This document shows positions 27,878-35,675 of a stretch of DNA of 64,000 nucleotides, piece after piece. Below the pieces are notes generated by a model. The model ran no database searches. It was given only the letters and a program-made list of their open reading frames with translations, and was not told the DNA's origin. A program made the position numbers and the translations under genes. The DNA is from Saccharothrix sp. HUAS TT1 (GTDB taxonomy: Bacteria; Actinomycetota; Actinomycetes; Mycobacteriales; Pseudonocardiaceae), in the NCBI RefSeq assembly GCF_040744945.1, contig NZ_CP160453.1, positions 3,906,001 through 3,970,000 on the forward strand. The letters run 5' to 3'. The first letter of the stretch is position 1. Each line of letters begins with the position of its first letter.

Positions 27878-28502
27878 CGTGGTGGAGTCCGCGTTCCGGC
27901 TGCTGGCGAGCGCGCGCGACGCCAGGGCGTTCCACCCGCGCGGCCGGTGGTTCGAGGGCACGCTGACCACGACGTTCGACGGCGCGCTGCCGCTGCCGAC
28001 CGGCGCGACGGAGGTGGTCGGCCGGCTGTCCAAGGGCGCGGGCACGCCCGGCGGCGCGCCCGACGTGCTCGGGCTGGCGTTCCGGCTGCCCGGCCCGTGG
28101 GACGTGCTGCTGTCCACGTCGTTCGCCCGCGTGCTGCCCCGGCCCGCGCGGACCTGGACCAGCGCCCGCTACGGCTCCATCACCCCGTTCCGCTGGCGCG
28201 ACCGCCTGGCGTGGCTGTCCGCCGTGCCCGACGCCGACCACCGCGTCCGCTCGGCGGCGCTGGACGACCTGCCGCCCGAGCTGGGGTTCACGCTGGAGGT
28301 CGGCGGGACCTGGCGGCCGGTCGGCAGGCTCGTGGTCCGGCCGCTCTCCGCCGACCGGGACCTGCCCGCGCTCGACCCCCTCCGGCACCGGCCCGCGGGC
28401 CTCGACCTCGCGCCCGCCGTGCTCGCGAGGGCGCGGGAGCGGGCGTACCGGGGGAGCCGTCGCGGACGATCGCCCGATCCGGTGACTGCTCCGGACGCAT
28501 GA
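27861..28502 (+). CDS. Catalase-fold-like hypothetical protein
   Basis: 213 residues. AFHPRGRWFEGTLTTTF, then VVGRLSKGAGTPGGAPDVLGLAFRLPG and DVLLSTSFARV follow the order of conserved segments of the catalase heme domain (HAKG...GTF, R-S...G...D-GFA). The distal His region and proximal Tyr are not identifiable, so catalase activity is unlikely. It may bind heme or another ligand. The ATG overlaps the DUF4383 stop by 17 bp, so the two are probably co-translated. No secretion signal. Confidence 0.55.
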   Translation: MRAVPDVVESAFRLLASARDARAFHPRGRWFEGTLTTTFDGALPLPTGATEVVGRLSKGAGTPGGAPDVLGLAFRLPGPWDVLLSTSFARVLPRPARTWTSARYGSITPFRWRDRLAWLSAVPDADHRVRSAALDDLPPELGFTLEVGGTWRPVGRLVVRPLSADRDLPALDPLRHRPAGLDLAPAVLARARERAYRGSRRGRSPDPVTAPDA

Positions 28503-28699
28503 GCGTCCACTGCTCCGGGTAGCCGAACGCCACGGCGTTCCCGTCGAGACCCGACGGGTCGCCACGGCTTTGTTCGCGTAGACCTACGTACCGCTACCCG
28601 GATTGTTAGACACCCCTGGTCACCAGAAGGTGGGTCCACGTGGCCGCCGGTCTCGACCGACACCCGTGCTGGGCGGCCTAGTGGAACGGAGAACGACCG

Positions 28700-30271
28700 A
28701 TGCGACACCATCGCTCGACCCGGCGGAGGGTCGTCACCGCCTGCCTGGCGACGGCGGCCCTGCTGCTGACCGGGGCCGGCTACGGCTACGGGGCCGGGCG
28801 ACAACCCGAGGGCGAGATCATCGGCGTGGGTCAGCCCGGTGCGGTCGACGGGAGCTACATCGTCGCGCTGCGGGAGTCCGCGGTCACCATGGAGCAGGCG
28901 CCCGACCTGGCCGTCTCGTTGATCGGCCGGTACGGCGGCGAGGTGCGGCAGACCTACCGCGCCGTGCTGCGCGGCTTCTCGGCCGCGATGACCGAGGCGC
29001 AGGCGCGCCGGCTCGCCGCCGACCCGGTGGTCGAGTACGTCGAGCAGGACGGCGTCGCGCACGCCACCGAGACCCAGGAGAACCCGACCTGGGGCCTGGA
29101 CCGGGTGGACCAGAAGGCCCTGCCGCTGGACTCCAAGTACACCTACACCGCGACCGGCGCCGACGTCACGGCGTACGTGATCGACACCGGCGTGCAGAAG
29201 GCGCACCCGGACTTCGGCGGCCGGGCCGTCGACGGCCACGACTTCATCGACGACGACGCCGAGGCGCAGGACTGCCACGGCCACGGCACGCACGTCGCGG
29301 GCACCATCGGCTCCACCACCTACGGCGTGGCGAAGGCCGTGAAGCTGGTCGGCGTCCGGGTGCTCAACTGCCAGGGTTCCGGGCAGTGGTCGCAGATCAT
29401 CGCCGGGCTGGACTGGGTGGCGCAGCAGCAGGCCAAGCCCGCGGTCGCCAACATGAGCCTGGGCGGCTCCGGCAACACCTCCATCGACGAGGCGGTCCAG
29501 AAGATCGTCGCGGCGGGCGTCACCGTCGCGGTGGCCTCCGGCAACGACGGCCGCGACGCCTGCAACACGTCGCCGGCGCGCGTCCCCGAGGCGATCACGG
29601 CCAACGCGTCGGACAAGGCCGACAACCGCGCCACGTTCTCCAACTTCGGCCGCTGCACCGACCTCTTCGCGCCCGGCGCGAACATCACCTCCACCTGGAA
29701 CAACGGCGCCGAGCGCACGATCAGCGGCACGTCGATGGCGGCGCCGCACGTGGCGGGCGCGGCGGCGCTGCACCTGAGCGCCGCGAAGGCCGCCGCCCCG
29801 GCCGACGTGGCCAAGGCGCTGATCGACAACGCCACGCCCGACGTGATCCAGAACCCCGGCGCGAGCACGCCGAACAAGCTGCTGTTCACCGGCTTCATCG
29901 GCGGCGGCGAGCCCGGCCCGACCTGCCCGGGCGGCTCGTCCACCGAGGACGTGGCGATCCCGGACGCCGGCGAAGCGGTCACGTCCGGCATCGAGGTGTC
30001 CGGTTGCGACGGGGCGGGCACGGCGACGACGTCGGTCAAGGTCGACATCGTGCACCCGTACACCGCCGACCTCGCGGTGGACCTGATCGGCCCGAGCGGC
30101 AAGGCGATCCCGCTGCGGCCCTCGGGCGGCGAGAGCTCGCCGGACGGCATCCACGAGACGTTCAAGGTCGACACGTCGGCGGAGACCAAGAACGGCACGT
30201 GGAAGTTGCAGGTCAAGGACGTCTACACCTACGACACCGGCACCATCGACGCCTGGTCCATCGCGTTCTGA
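28700..30271 (+). CDS. Secreted subtilisin-like serine protease (S8) with P-domain
   Basis: 523 residues. Signal peptide (about 1-30), an I9 inhibitor propeptide (SYIVALRESAV ... EYVEQDGVA), then the S8 domain with Asp162 (YVIDTG), His195 (HGHGTH) and Ser345 (GTSMAAPH), and a C-terminal proprotein-convertase P-domain (about 420-523, DLAVDLIGPSGKAIPLR). Four to six Cys suggest disulfides. The propeptide is cut off after folding. Broad extracellular proteolysis is likely. The RBS GGAG lies 9 nt before ATG. Two hairpins follow. Confidence 0.95.
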   Translation: MRHHRSTRRRVVTACLATAALLLTGAGYGYGAGRQPEGEIIGVGQPGAVDGSYIVALRESAVTMEQAPDLAVSLIGRYGGEVRQTYRAVLRGFSAAMTEAQARRLAADPVVEYVEQDGVAHATETQENPTWGLDRVDQKALPLDSKYTYTATGADVTAYVIDTGVQKAHPDFGGRAVDGHDFIDDDAEAQDCHGHGTHVAGTIGSTTYGVAKAVKLVGVRVLNCQGSGQWSQIIAGLDWVAQQQAKPAVANMSLGGSGNTSIDEAVQKIVAAGVTVAVASGNDGRDACNTSPARVPEAITANASDKADNRATFSNFGRCTDLFAPGANITSTWNNGAERTISGTSMAAPHVAGAAALHLSAAKAAAPADVAKALIDNATPDVIQNPGASTPNKLLFTGFIGGGEPGPTCPGGSSTEDVAIPDAGEAVTSGIEVSGCDGAGTATTSVKVDIVHPYTADLAVDLIGPSGKAIPLRPSGGESSPDGIHETFKVDTSAETKNGTWKLQVKDVYTYDTGTIDAWSIAF

Positions 30272-30302
30272 TTCCCTGCTCAGGTTCCCTGCACCCGAAC
30301 GA

Positions 30303-30339
30303 CACCCGCGGCGCGCGGCGACCCCACGCGCCGCGGGTG
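30303..30339. terminator. Terminator hairpin after the subtilisin gene
   Basis: 13-bp perfect arms (30303-30315 with 30327-30339), 31 bp after the protease stop, 11-nt loop. Confidence 0.7.
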
Positions 30340-30440
30340 CTTCCACCCTGCGCTCGTGGAGGAAGTCCGACGGCTCACCGGCCGACGGCCGCCGCGACGC
30401 GACCCCCCTCCGACGCAGTGACCAACTGTCCGCGAGGGTG

Positions 30441-30478
30441 CGGGTGGGTGGGGGCCGGACCCGGTCCCCACCCACCCG
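30441..30478. terminator. Second hairpin, bidirectional position
   Basis: 13-bp perfect arms (30441-30453 with 30466-30478) followed by TTTCG, between the protease gene and the convergent DUF2203 gene; serves the latter's 3' end as well. Confidence 0.65.
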
Positions 30479-30522
30479 TTTCGTCGTCGGGGCAGGGCTT
30501 CGGGCCAGGCGTCAGGCCGGGG

Positions 30523-30885
30523 TCAGGCCAGCGGGCGGCGTCCGGCGAAGCCCACGTCGGCGCGGTGGTACCAGTGCAGGCCCTCGTCGCCTTCGAGCCA
30601 GCACAGCAGCACCGGCACGCCGGCCAGCTCGGCCGGGAAGTCGACCAGCAGCGGCGCGAAGCCCTTCAGCTCCGCGCCCGTCGCCTGCACCGTCGTCATC
30701 AGGTCGTCCAGCCTGGCCTGCGCGGCCTTCAGCTCGGGCAGGCCGCCGAGGTCGGTCGGCGCCCCGTCGCCGTTCAGCGACGCGGCCAGCTCGGCGGCGT
30801 CGGCGCGGACCTCGACGATCTCGGTCAGCACCGGCAGCAGGCCGGCCAGCTCCGCGCGCGCCTCGGGCACTGTGAACAAGGCCAT
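30523..30885 (-). CDS. DUF2203-family protein
   Basis: 120 residues. N-terminal MALFTVPEARAELAGLLPVLTEI helix pair, a long central coiled region ending GAELKG, and the family signature VLLCWLEGDEGLHWYHRADVGFAGRRPL at the end. DUF2203 proteins are small, cytoplasmic and of unknown function in many bacteria. Sits alone between two minus-strand and plus-strand units. Confidence 0.9.
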   Translation of the reverse strand: MALFTVPEARAELAGLLPVLTEIVEVRADAAELAASLNGDGAPTDLGGLPELKAAQARLDDLMTTVQATGAELKGFAPLLVDFPAELAGVPVLLCWLEGDEGLHWYHRADVGFAGRRPLA

Positions 30886-30972
30886 CCCCCGGTCCGCTCG
30901 GGCCTGCCGTACGCGGCACAGGTTACCCGCGGCGGGGGTCGCCGGTGTCGGTCCGGCGACCCCCGCCCGGTC

Positions 30973-32133
30973 TCAGCGCAGCGGCGGTGAGGCGAGCTTC
31001 GCCAGCTCCAGCGCCTGCTCCGGCCACCAGCGGCCGGCCGCCGGCCCGCCCTGGCACTCGCCGTCCGACTCACCGGGCCGCTTGACCCACAGGAACGCGT
31101 CCACCAGCGGGATGCCGGTGTTCGCCGTCGGGCGTTCGCCCAGGCCGCGGCCGGGCGGGTTGCACCAGTCGGTCTCGCCCTCGCCGGGCGTGTAGTGGCC
31201 CCGGCCGTTGCGGCTGGTGTCCAGCACGAAGTGCGTCATCTTCGACTTGCGCACCGGCATCGCGTCCAGCTCCGCCTCGGCGGGGCAGTCGGCGGCGCCT
31301 TCCTCGGTGCGCAGGTAGAGGCACTTGGAGATGCGCGTGCCGTACTGGACCAGGTCCTCGGTGAAGCGGTAGTTCGACGTGTTCAGCGCGAACCCGTCGG
31401 CCCGCTCGACACCGCCCCGCAGCAGCCGGTTGACGATGCCCAGCTGCTGCCGCGGCTCGCCGTAGCCCGCGTCGTAGTCGTTGAGCGCCTGCCACGCCGA
31501 GTGCCCGGCGTCGAGGTAGACCCTGGTGTGCTTGCCGCGCTTGAGCGCGTCCACCGCGTGGTTGATCTCGCGGAACCGCTGCGGCACCAGCTCCTCGTCC
31601 GGGCCGATCGTGCACCACGGCTCGCTGGTCAGCAGGGCCAGGCCGTCCGGCTCGACCACGACGACCGCCTTCTCGTCACCGATGCCGGCGGCGAAGGCGT
31701 CGATCCACTCCTTGTACTCCTGCTCGCTGCGCGCGCCGCCCGCCGACCACTGCGAGCAGTCCCGGTACGGCACGAAGTACGCCACGAGCACGGGCACCTG
31801 GCCCTTGGCGCGCGCGTTGCGCACGACGTCGCGCACGTCCCGCCGGACCTGCTCGGCGCCCGCGGTGGTGAACCAGATCGCGGTCGGCTGCGCGGCCACG
31901 GCGGCCATCAGGTCGGCGTCCGCGGTGCGGCCCTCCGCCCGCCACTGCGCGGCCTGGCGCTTGGCGTTGGACTCCGGTTCGACGTAGAACTTGGTGCCCT
32001 TGGGCAGGTGCGGCGGTCCTGAAGCTGTCACCTGTCCGACCTCCGCTCCGGCTCCGCCCGCGCCGACCAGCGCGCACACCACGGCCGCGGCCAGGGTCAA
32101 CCCGATCCGCCGTCGTCTCGCTGCGTTCTCCAC
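30973..32133 (-). CDS. Secreted glycoside hydrolase family 6 (cellulase)
   Basis: 386 residues. A signal peptide (IGLTLAAAVVCALVGAGGAGA) is followed by a single GH6 domain: KFYVEPESNAKRQAAQW, FVPYRDCSQWSAGG, the signature VVVEPDGLA carrying the general acid Asp, LDAGHSAW, and SRNGRG near the C-terminus. No carbohydrate-binding module. Probably an endoglucanase acting on beta-1,4-glucan. GTG at 32133 has TGAGGAG 8 nt upstream. A perfect CebR operator stands 25 bp upstream of the start, so cellobiose-type sugars should induce it. Confidence 0.93.
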   Translation of the reverse strand: MENAARRRRIGLTLAAAVVCALVGAGGAGAEVGQVTASGPPHLPKGTKFYVEPESNAKRQAAQWRAEGRTADADLMAAVAAQPTAIWFTTAGAEQVRRDVRDVVRNARAKGQVPVLVAYFVPYRDCSQWSAGGARSEQEYKEWIDAFAAGIGDEKAVVVVEPDGLALLTSEPWCTIGPDEELVPQRFREINHAVDALKRGKHTRVYLDAGHSAWQALNDYDAGYGEPRQQLGIVNRLLRGGVERADGFALNTSNYRFTEDLVQYGTRISKCLYLRTEEGAADCPAEAELDAMPVRKSKMTHFVLDTSRNGRGHYTPGEGETDWCNPPGRGLGERPTANTGIPLVDAFLWVKRPGESDGECQGGPAAGRWWPEQALELAKLASPPLR

Positions 32134-32157
32134 TCGCCTGCTCCTCACATCGCTTCC

Positions 32158-32171
32158 TGGGAGCGCTCCCA
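32158..32171. promoter_or_regulatory. CebR operator upstream of the GH6 gene
   Basis: TGGGAGCGCTCCCA, a perfect 14-bp palindrome identical to the CebR consensus of Streptomyces. CebR is a LacI-family repressor of cellulose and cello-oligosaccharide genes, released by cellobiose/cellotriose. It lies 25 bp before the GH6 start. No CebR gene lies in the window, so this is a regulon member. Confidence 0.92.
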
Positions 32172-32218
32172 ACGAGCCGCCAGCATGCTTCCTCATGAGC
32201 TGGATCACAACCCCGACT

Positions 32219-32246
32219 TGATAGGCAAGTATTCACTTGCCTATCA
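32219..32246. promoter_or_regulatory. ArsR autoregulatory palindrome reaching the start codon
   Basis: TGATAGGCAAGT-ATTC-ACTTGCCTATCA, 12-bp perfect arms; the last base is the A of the ATG at 32246. This form fits the dyad operators bound by winged-helix ArsR-family repressors. No Shine-Dalgarno can be seen, so the mRNA may be leaderless. Confidence 0.8.
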
Positions 32247-32548
32247 TGGGGTCCGTGGCTGACGATGTCTTCAAGGCGCTGGCCGACCCGACCCGCCGGC
32301 GCATCCTCGACGAGTTGGCGGAGCGGGGCGGCCAGTCCTTGTTCGAGATCTGCGCGCGGCTGTCGGCCAAGCACGGCCTGGGGCTCACCCGCCAGGCGGT
32401 CAGCCAGCACCTGGCCGTGCTGGAGGCCGCGGACCTGGTCCGCACCCGGCGCGAGGGCCGCTACAAGTTCCACGACCTGAACACCGAACCGCTTGAGCGC
32501 ATCGCGACTCGATGGCTCAAACCGAACGCACCGGAGCGCACCTCATGA
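32246..32548 (+). CDS. ArsR-family metalloregulator-type repressor
   Basis: 100 residues, single wHTH: FKALADPTRRRILDELAERGGQSLFEICARL...LTRQAVSQHLAVLEAADLVRTRREGRYKFHDL. No Cys pair (CxC) in helix 5, so it is probably not an As/Cd sensor; these ArsR/VOC pairs sense other ligands or none known. ATG 32246 is preferred because the operator ends there; a TTG at 32237 lies inside the operator. The stop overlaps the VOC start (ATGA). Confidence 0.85.
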   Translation: MGSVADDVFKALADPTRRRILDELAERGGQSLFEICARLSAKHGLGLTRQAVSQHLAVLEAADLVRTRREGRYKFHDLNTEPLERIATRWLKPNAPERTS

Positions 32549-32931
32549 GGATCCACCTGTCCAGCGTCTTCGTCGACGACCAGGAGAAGGCCCTCCGCTT
32601 CTACACCGACGTGCTGGGCTTCGTGAAGAAGAACGACGTCCCGCTCGGCGTCCACCGGTGGCTGACCGTGGTCTCACCGGACAACCCCGACGGCGCCGAG
32701 CTGGTGCTGGAGCCGGACGAGCACCCGGCCGCCAAGCCCTTCAAGACGGCCCTGGTCGAGGACGGCATCCCGGTCACCTCCTTCGCCGTCGACGACGTGC
32801 CCGCCGAGTTCGACCGGCTGCGCGGCCTCGGGGTGCGGTTCACCCAGGAGCCGGCCGAGATGGGTCCCGTCGTCACCGCGGTGCTGGACGACACGTGCGG
32901 CAACCTGATCCAGATCGCCCAGTACAAGTGA
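32545..32931 (+). CDS. VOC-family protein partnered with ArsR
   Basis: 128 residues. SVFVDDQEKALRFYTDVLGF and TAVLDDTCGNLIQIAQ are the typical opening and closing halves of a glyoxalase/bleomycin-resistance-like fold; Gly-His pair pattern GVHRW and Glu/Gln ligands are present. ATGA overlap with arsR implies coupling. The pair (ArsR repressor plus VOC protein) is a common detoxification cassette; substrate unknown. Confidence 0.9.
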   Translation: MRIHLSSVFVDDQEKALRFYTDVLGFVKKNDVPLGVHRWLTVVSPDNPDGAELVLEPDEHPAAKPFKTALVEDGIPVTSFAVDDVPAEFDRLRGLGVRFTQEPAEMGPVVTAVLDDTCGNLIQIAQYK

Positions 32932-32996
32932 TCGCCGGTCACCGGACCGTCCGGCCGGGACCGTCCCAGTAGGACGGTTCCGGTAGGGCGGTCGGG

Positions 32997-33866
32997 TCAG
33001 CTCGCCTTCGCGTGCCGGACGGGGTCGGTGGGGACGGCTTCGGTGCGCTGGGTCGGGATCTCGTCGAGCGGGGCGTGCAGCAGGGGAGTGGCCTCGGCCA
33101 GCAGGCGGCGGGCGTCGCGCAGGCCGGCGGCGATGTGGTCGCGGCGGGCGCGCAGTTCGTCCACCCGCTGCCCGGCCTCGGCGAGGATGCGGCGCGCGTG
33201 GTCCTCGGCGTCGCGGACCAGTTGTTCGGCCCGCGCCTGAGCGGCGGCCCGCTGTTCGGCGACGGTGGCGGCGGCTTCGGCGCGGCGGGCGCTCATGGCC
33301 AGCTCGAAGTCGACCCGGACCTCCTCGCGGGCCGCCGCCGCCAGGTCGTCCAGCTCGCGCCGCCGCCGCTCGGCCTCGCCGGTCGCCAGCCGGATCCGCT
33401 CGGCGGCCTCCTCCATCAGGGCCCGGTGCTCGGCCTCGGCCCGCCGGCGCTGGGCGTCCAGCTCGGCGACCAGGCGTTCCGACCGGTCGCGCACCCTGGC
33501 CGCGGCCCGCTCGGCGGTGCTCCAGTGACCCTCGGCGACGGCCCGCGCCCGGGTGACGACCTCCGCCGCCTCCTCGTGCGCCAGCTCGGCCATCCGCCGC
33601 AGCCGCTCGGTCAGGGCGGCCGGGCTGATCGGCGTCCGGGAGATCCGGTCGACGTGCTCGCGCAGCGCGCGGATCTCCGCCCGCGCGGTCTCCAGCTGGC
33701 GGGCCAGGTCGTCGGCCCTGGCCTCGGCCGCGTCCCGGTCGGCCGCGAGCACCTTCAGCTCCGCTTCCGCGGCCTCCACGTGGCGCCGCACCTGGCGGCG
33801 GTCGTAGCCGCGCCACACCACGTCGAAGTCCGCCCGCAACGGGACCAGGTCCCCGTCCACCGCCAT
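32997..33866 (-). CDS. DivIVA-like coiled-coil protein
   Basis: 289 residues. VPLRADFDVVWRGYDRRQVRRHV resembles the DivIVA/Wag31 N-terminal lipid-binding and dimerisation motif, followed by about 220 residues of continuous heptad-rich coiled coil (AEAELKVLAADRDAAEAR ...), ending in a short Thr/Pro tail. Such proteins mark curved membrane or the polar growth site in actinomycetes; others in this family are called cellulose-binding or cytoskeletal. ATG 33866 has GAGGAAGG 10 nt upstream; a GTG 3 codons earlier has poorer spacing. Confidence 0.85.
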   Translation of the reverse strand: MAVDGDLVPLRADFDVVWRGYDRRQVRRHVEAAEAELKVLAADRDAAEARADDLARQLETARAEIRALREHVDRISRTPISPAALTERLRRMAELAHEEAAEVVTRARAVAEGHWSTAERAAARVRDRSERLVAELDAQRRRAEAEHRALMEEAAERIRLATGEAERRRRELDDLAAAAREEVRVDFELAMSARRAEAAATVAEQRAAAQARAEQLVRDAEDHARRILAEAGQRVDELRARRDHIAAGLRDARRLLAEATPLLHAPLDEIPTQRTEAVPTDPVRHAKAS

Positions 33867-34089
33867 CAGCGCCACACCTTCCTCACCGTGATCGCCCGCG
33901 TCCCGCCGCGAGCCGCCCATGATCTTGTTAGCACTCCCGGGCGTGGAGGCCAATCGGCCGGCCCGGGTCGATCGGCGAGCGGGGTTTGGTAACCCGATGG
34001 GGTGTGAACCCACTCGTGACCGACCGCCCGCTGCGACGCTTGGCAGCAGCGGGCGTCCTGTTGTCCGCAGCCGCTGTGGAGGATCACCG

Positions 34090-34308
34090 ATGAGCGTGGA
34101 AAAGCCGTGGAACGACGTGCCCGACCAACTGCGCGCGGTCGACCAGGACAACGACTCCGGGACCGTGGACGAGGAGGCGTCGGTCGGCAGGCCGCAGACC
34201 CCGGCGGAGCCGCCGGAGGTGCCCGAGGCCGACCCGGCCGACGTCGCCGACCAGCACCGGGACGTGCCGCTGCCCGACGACGGGCCCGTGCCGGACGGGG
34301 GCTGGTAG
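34090..34308 (+). CDS. Small acidic hypothetical protein
   Basis: 72 residues, rich in Asp, Glu and Pro (DVADQHRDVPLPDDGPVPDGG), likely disordered. ATG 34090 has GGAGG 7 nt upstream. The longer in-frame version to 33919 would have a low-complexity N-terminus and is rejected. Leader contains a 9-bp-arm hairpin (34026-34034/34046-34054). Function unknown; stops 4 bp from the convergent hydrolase stop. Confidence 0.6.
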   Translation: MSVEKPWNDVPDQLRAVDQDNDSGTVDEEASVGRPQTPAEPPEVPEADPADVADQHRDVPLPDDGPVPDGGW

Positions 34309-34312
34309 CCCC

Positions 34313-35116
34313 TCAGGGCGCCTGACCGGCGATCGCGTCGACCAGCTGCGGGCCGTCCAGCAGCACGCGGTCGTTGTGGTCGGCGCCCGTCACCTCGACC
34401 GCCCGGGCGCCGGCCGCCGTCGCGACCGCGCGGCTCTGCTCGGGCGGCACGACCGCGTCCGCCGTGCCGAGGACGACGGTGACCGGCGCGTCGACCCGCG
34501 CCACGTGCTCGGCGGTGCGGAACGCGTCCCGCAGCAGCCACCGGACCGGCAGGAACGGGTAGTGCCGCGCGCCGACCGCCGCCAGGTCGGTGAACGGCGA
34601 GCGCAGCACCAGCGCGGCGGGCGGGTGCTCGGTGGCGAGTTCGGCGACCACCGCCGACCCCAGGCTCTCGCCGAAGTACAGCAGCCGCTCCGGCGGCACG
34701 CCCGCCTCGCGCACCAGGAAGTCGCGGGCGGCGCGCGCGTCCAGCGCCAACCCGGCCTCGGTCGGGTCGCCGGGGTTGCCGCCGTAGCCGCGGTAGTCCA
34801 GGAGCAGCACGGACAGGCCGCGGGCGGTGAGGGCGCGGGCGAGCGGGACGCGCAGGCCCCGGTTCCCGGCGTTGCCCGGCGCGACGAGCACGGTGGCGCG
34901 GGCCGCGTCGACCGGGAAGTGCCACGCGGTCAGCCGCAGGTCGTCGGCGGTGCGGAGGGTGACGTCACGCCCGCCGGGCAGCACCTCGGCCGCGTCCGGC
35001 AGCGGTCCGCCGGACGGCAGGTAGACGAGCTCGCGCTGGAACGCGAACACACCGCCGAACACCACGGTCACGATGATGGCGACGACCGCGAGCACGGACA
35101 ACAACCGCTTGCGCAC
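34313..35116 (-). CDS. Membrane-anchored alpha/beta hydrolase (BEM46-like)
   Basis: 267 residues. One N-terminal membrane helix (LLSVLAVVAIIVTVVFGGVFAF), then hydrolase domain with the LLDYRGYGGNPG segment, nucleophile Ser in YFGESLGSAV near 150, Asp in VLGTADAVVPP near 216 and His in TGADHND near 246. Homologues of BEM46/YfhR type are cell-envelope hydrolases of unknown substrate. Downstream of the divergent acidic ORF. Confidence 0.88.
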   Translation of the reverse strand: MRKRLLSVLAVVAIIVTVVFGGVFAFQRELVYLPSGGPLPDAAEVLPGGRDVTLRTADDLRLTAWHFPVDAARATVLVAPGNAGNRGLRVPLARALTARGLSVLLLDYRGYGGNPGDPTEAGLALDARAARDFLVREAGVPPERLLYFGESLGSAVVAELATEHPPAALVLRSPFTDLAAVGARHYPFLPVRWLLRDAFRTAEHVARVDAPVTVVLGTADAVVPPEQSRAVATAAGARAVEVTGADHNDRVLLDGPQLVDAIAGQAP

Positions 35117-35166
35117 CTCACCATCATGCGGGGCGACGAGTGGCGGCTCGACGCGGTCGGCCGCGC

Positions 35167-35424
35167 TCAGCGGGAGGCGGCCTCGCCGACGAGCGTGCCC
35201 AGCCGGTGGTGGGCGAGGCGGTGCAGCATCTCGGCCATGGCCTCGGGGGTGATCTGGCCCTGAAGGTCGCGGCGGGCGTCCAGCACGGTGCTCGCCACCA
35301 CGCCGCGCGACAGCCTGCCGGCGAACTCGGCGGACAGCTTGCGCACGGCTTCCCGGTAGTGCCGGTCGGTCTGGTACTGGTCGTGGTCCACGGCTGCCCC
35401 CGCCTTCGTCCCGGATGAACCCAT
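35167..35424 (-). CDS. Small helical hypothetical protein
   Basis: 85 residues; RHYREAVRKLSAEFAGRLSRGVVASTVLDARRDLQGQITPEAMAEMLHRLAHHRLGTLV forms two to three amphipathic helices, similar in pattern to actinobacterial three-helix-bundle dimerisation proteins. ATG 35424 start. No enzyme motifs. Stands between the hydrolase and the lipoprotein gene. Confidence 0.6.
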   Translation of the reverse strand: MGSSGTKAGAAVDHDQYQTDRHYREAVRKLSAEFAGRLSRGVVASTVLDARRDLQGQITPEAMAEMLHRLAHHRLGTLVGEAASR

Positions 35425-35462
35425 GGTGCGCCGAACCGCCTGGTGGGGACCTGACAACTGGC

Positions 35463-35675
35463 TTACAACCCCGCCGCCGTGGTGGTCGGCGTCGAGCCGG
35501 TGGTGGTGGGCGGCGCGGTGGTCGTGGAGGTGGTCGGGTCCGGCCGCTGGGTGAGCGTCGGCGTCGGCACGGGGTTCGCGGTGGAGGTGACCAGCGGTTC
35601 CGGTTCGTCCTGGGTGGTGACGCCGCACGACGTGACCAGGGCCGCCACGGCCAGCAAGAGCGCTGCGAGCCTCAT
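35463..35675 (-). CDS. Small lipoprotein in the two-component operon
   Basis: 70 residues with a lipobox VTSC (Cys17), so attached to the outer face of the membrane, followed by a Thr/Pro-rich low-complexity tail (TSTTTAPPTTTGSTPTTTAAG). The ATG overlaps the stop of the sensor kinase (ATGA). By analogy with CseA, which tunes the CseB/CseC pair in Streptomyces, it may dampen or shape the kinase signal; that is inference. RBS GGTGGGAG is present. Confidence 0.7.
   Translation of the reverse strand: MRLAALLLAVAALVTSCGVTTQDEPEPLVTSTANPVPTPTLTQRPDPTTSTTTAPPTTTGSTPTTTAAGL

Noticed and set aside
33919..34089. N-terminal extension of the small acidic protein
   Set aside because: No RBS and low-complexity Arg/Pro sequence; the ATG at 34090 has GGAGG at good spacing.
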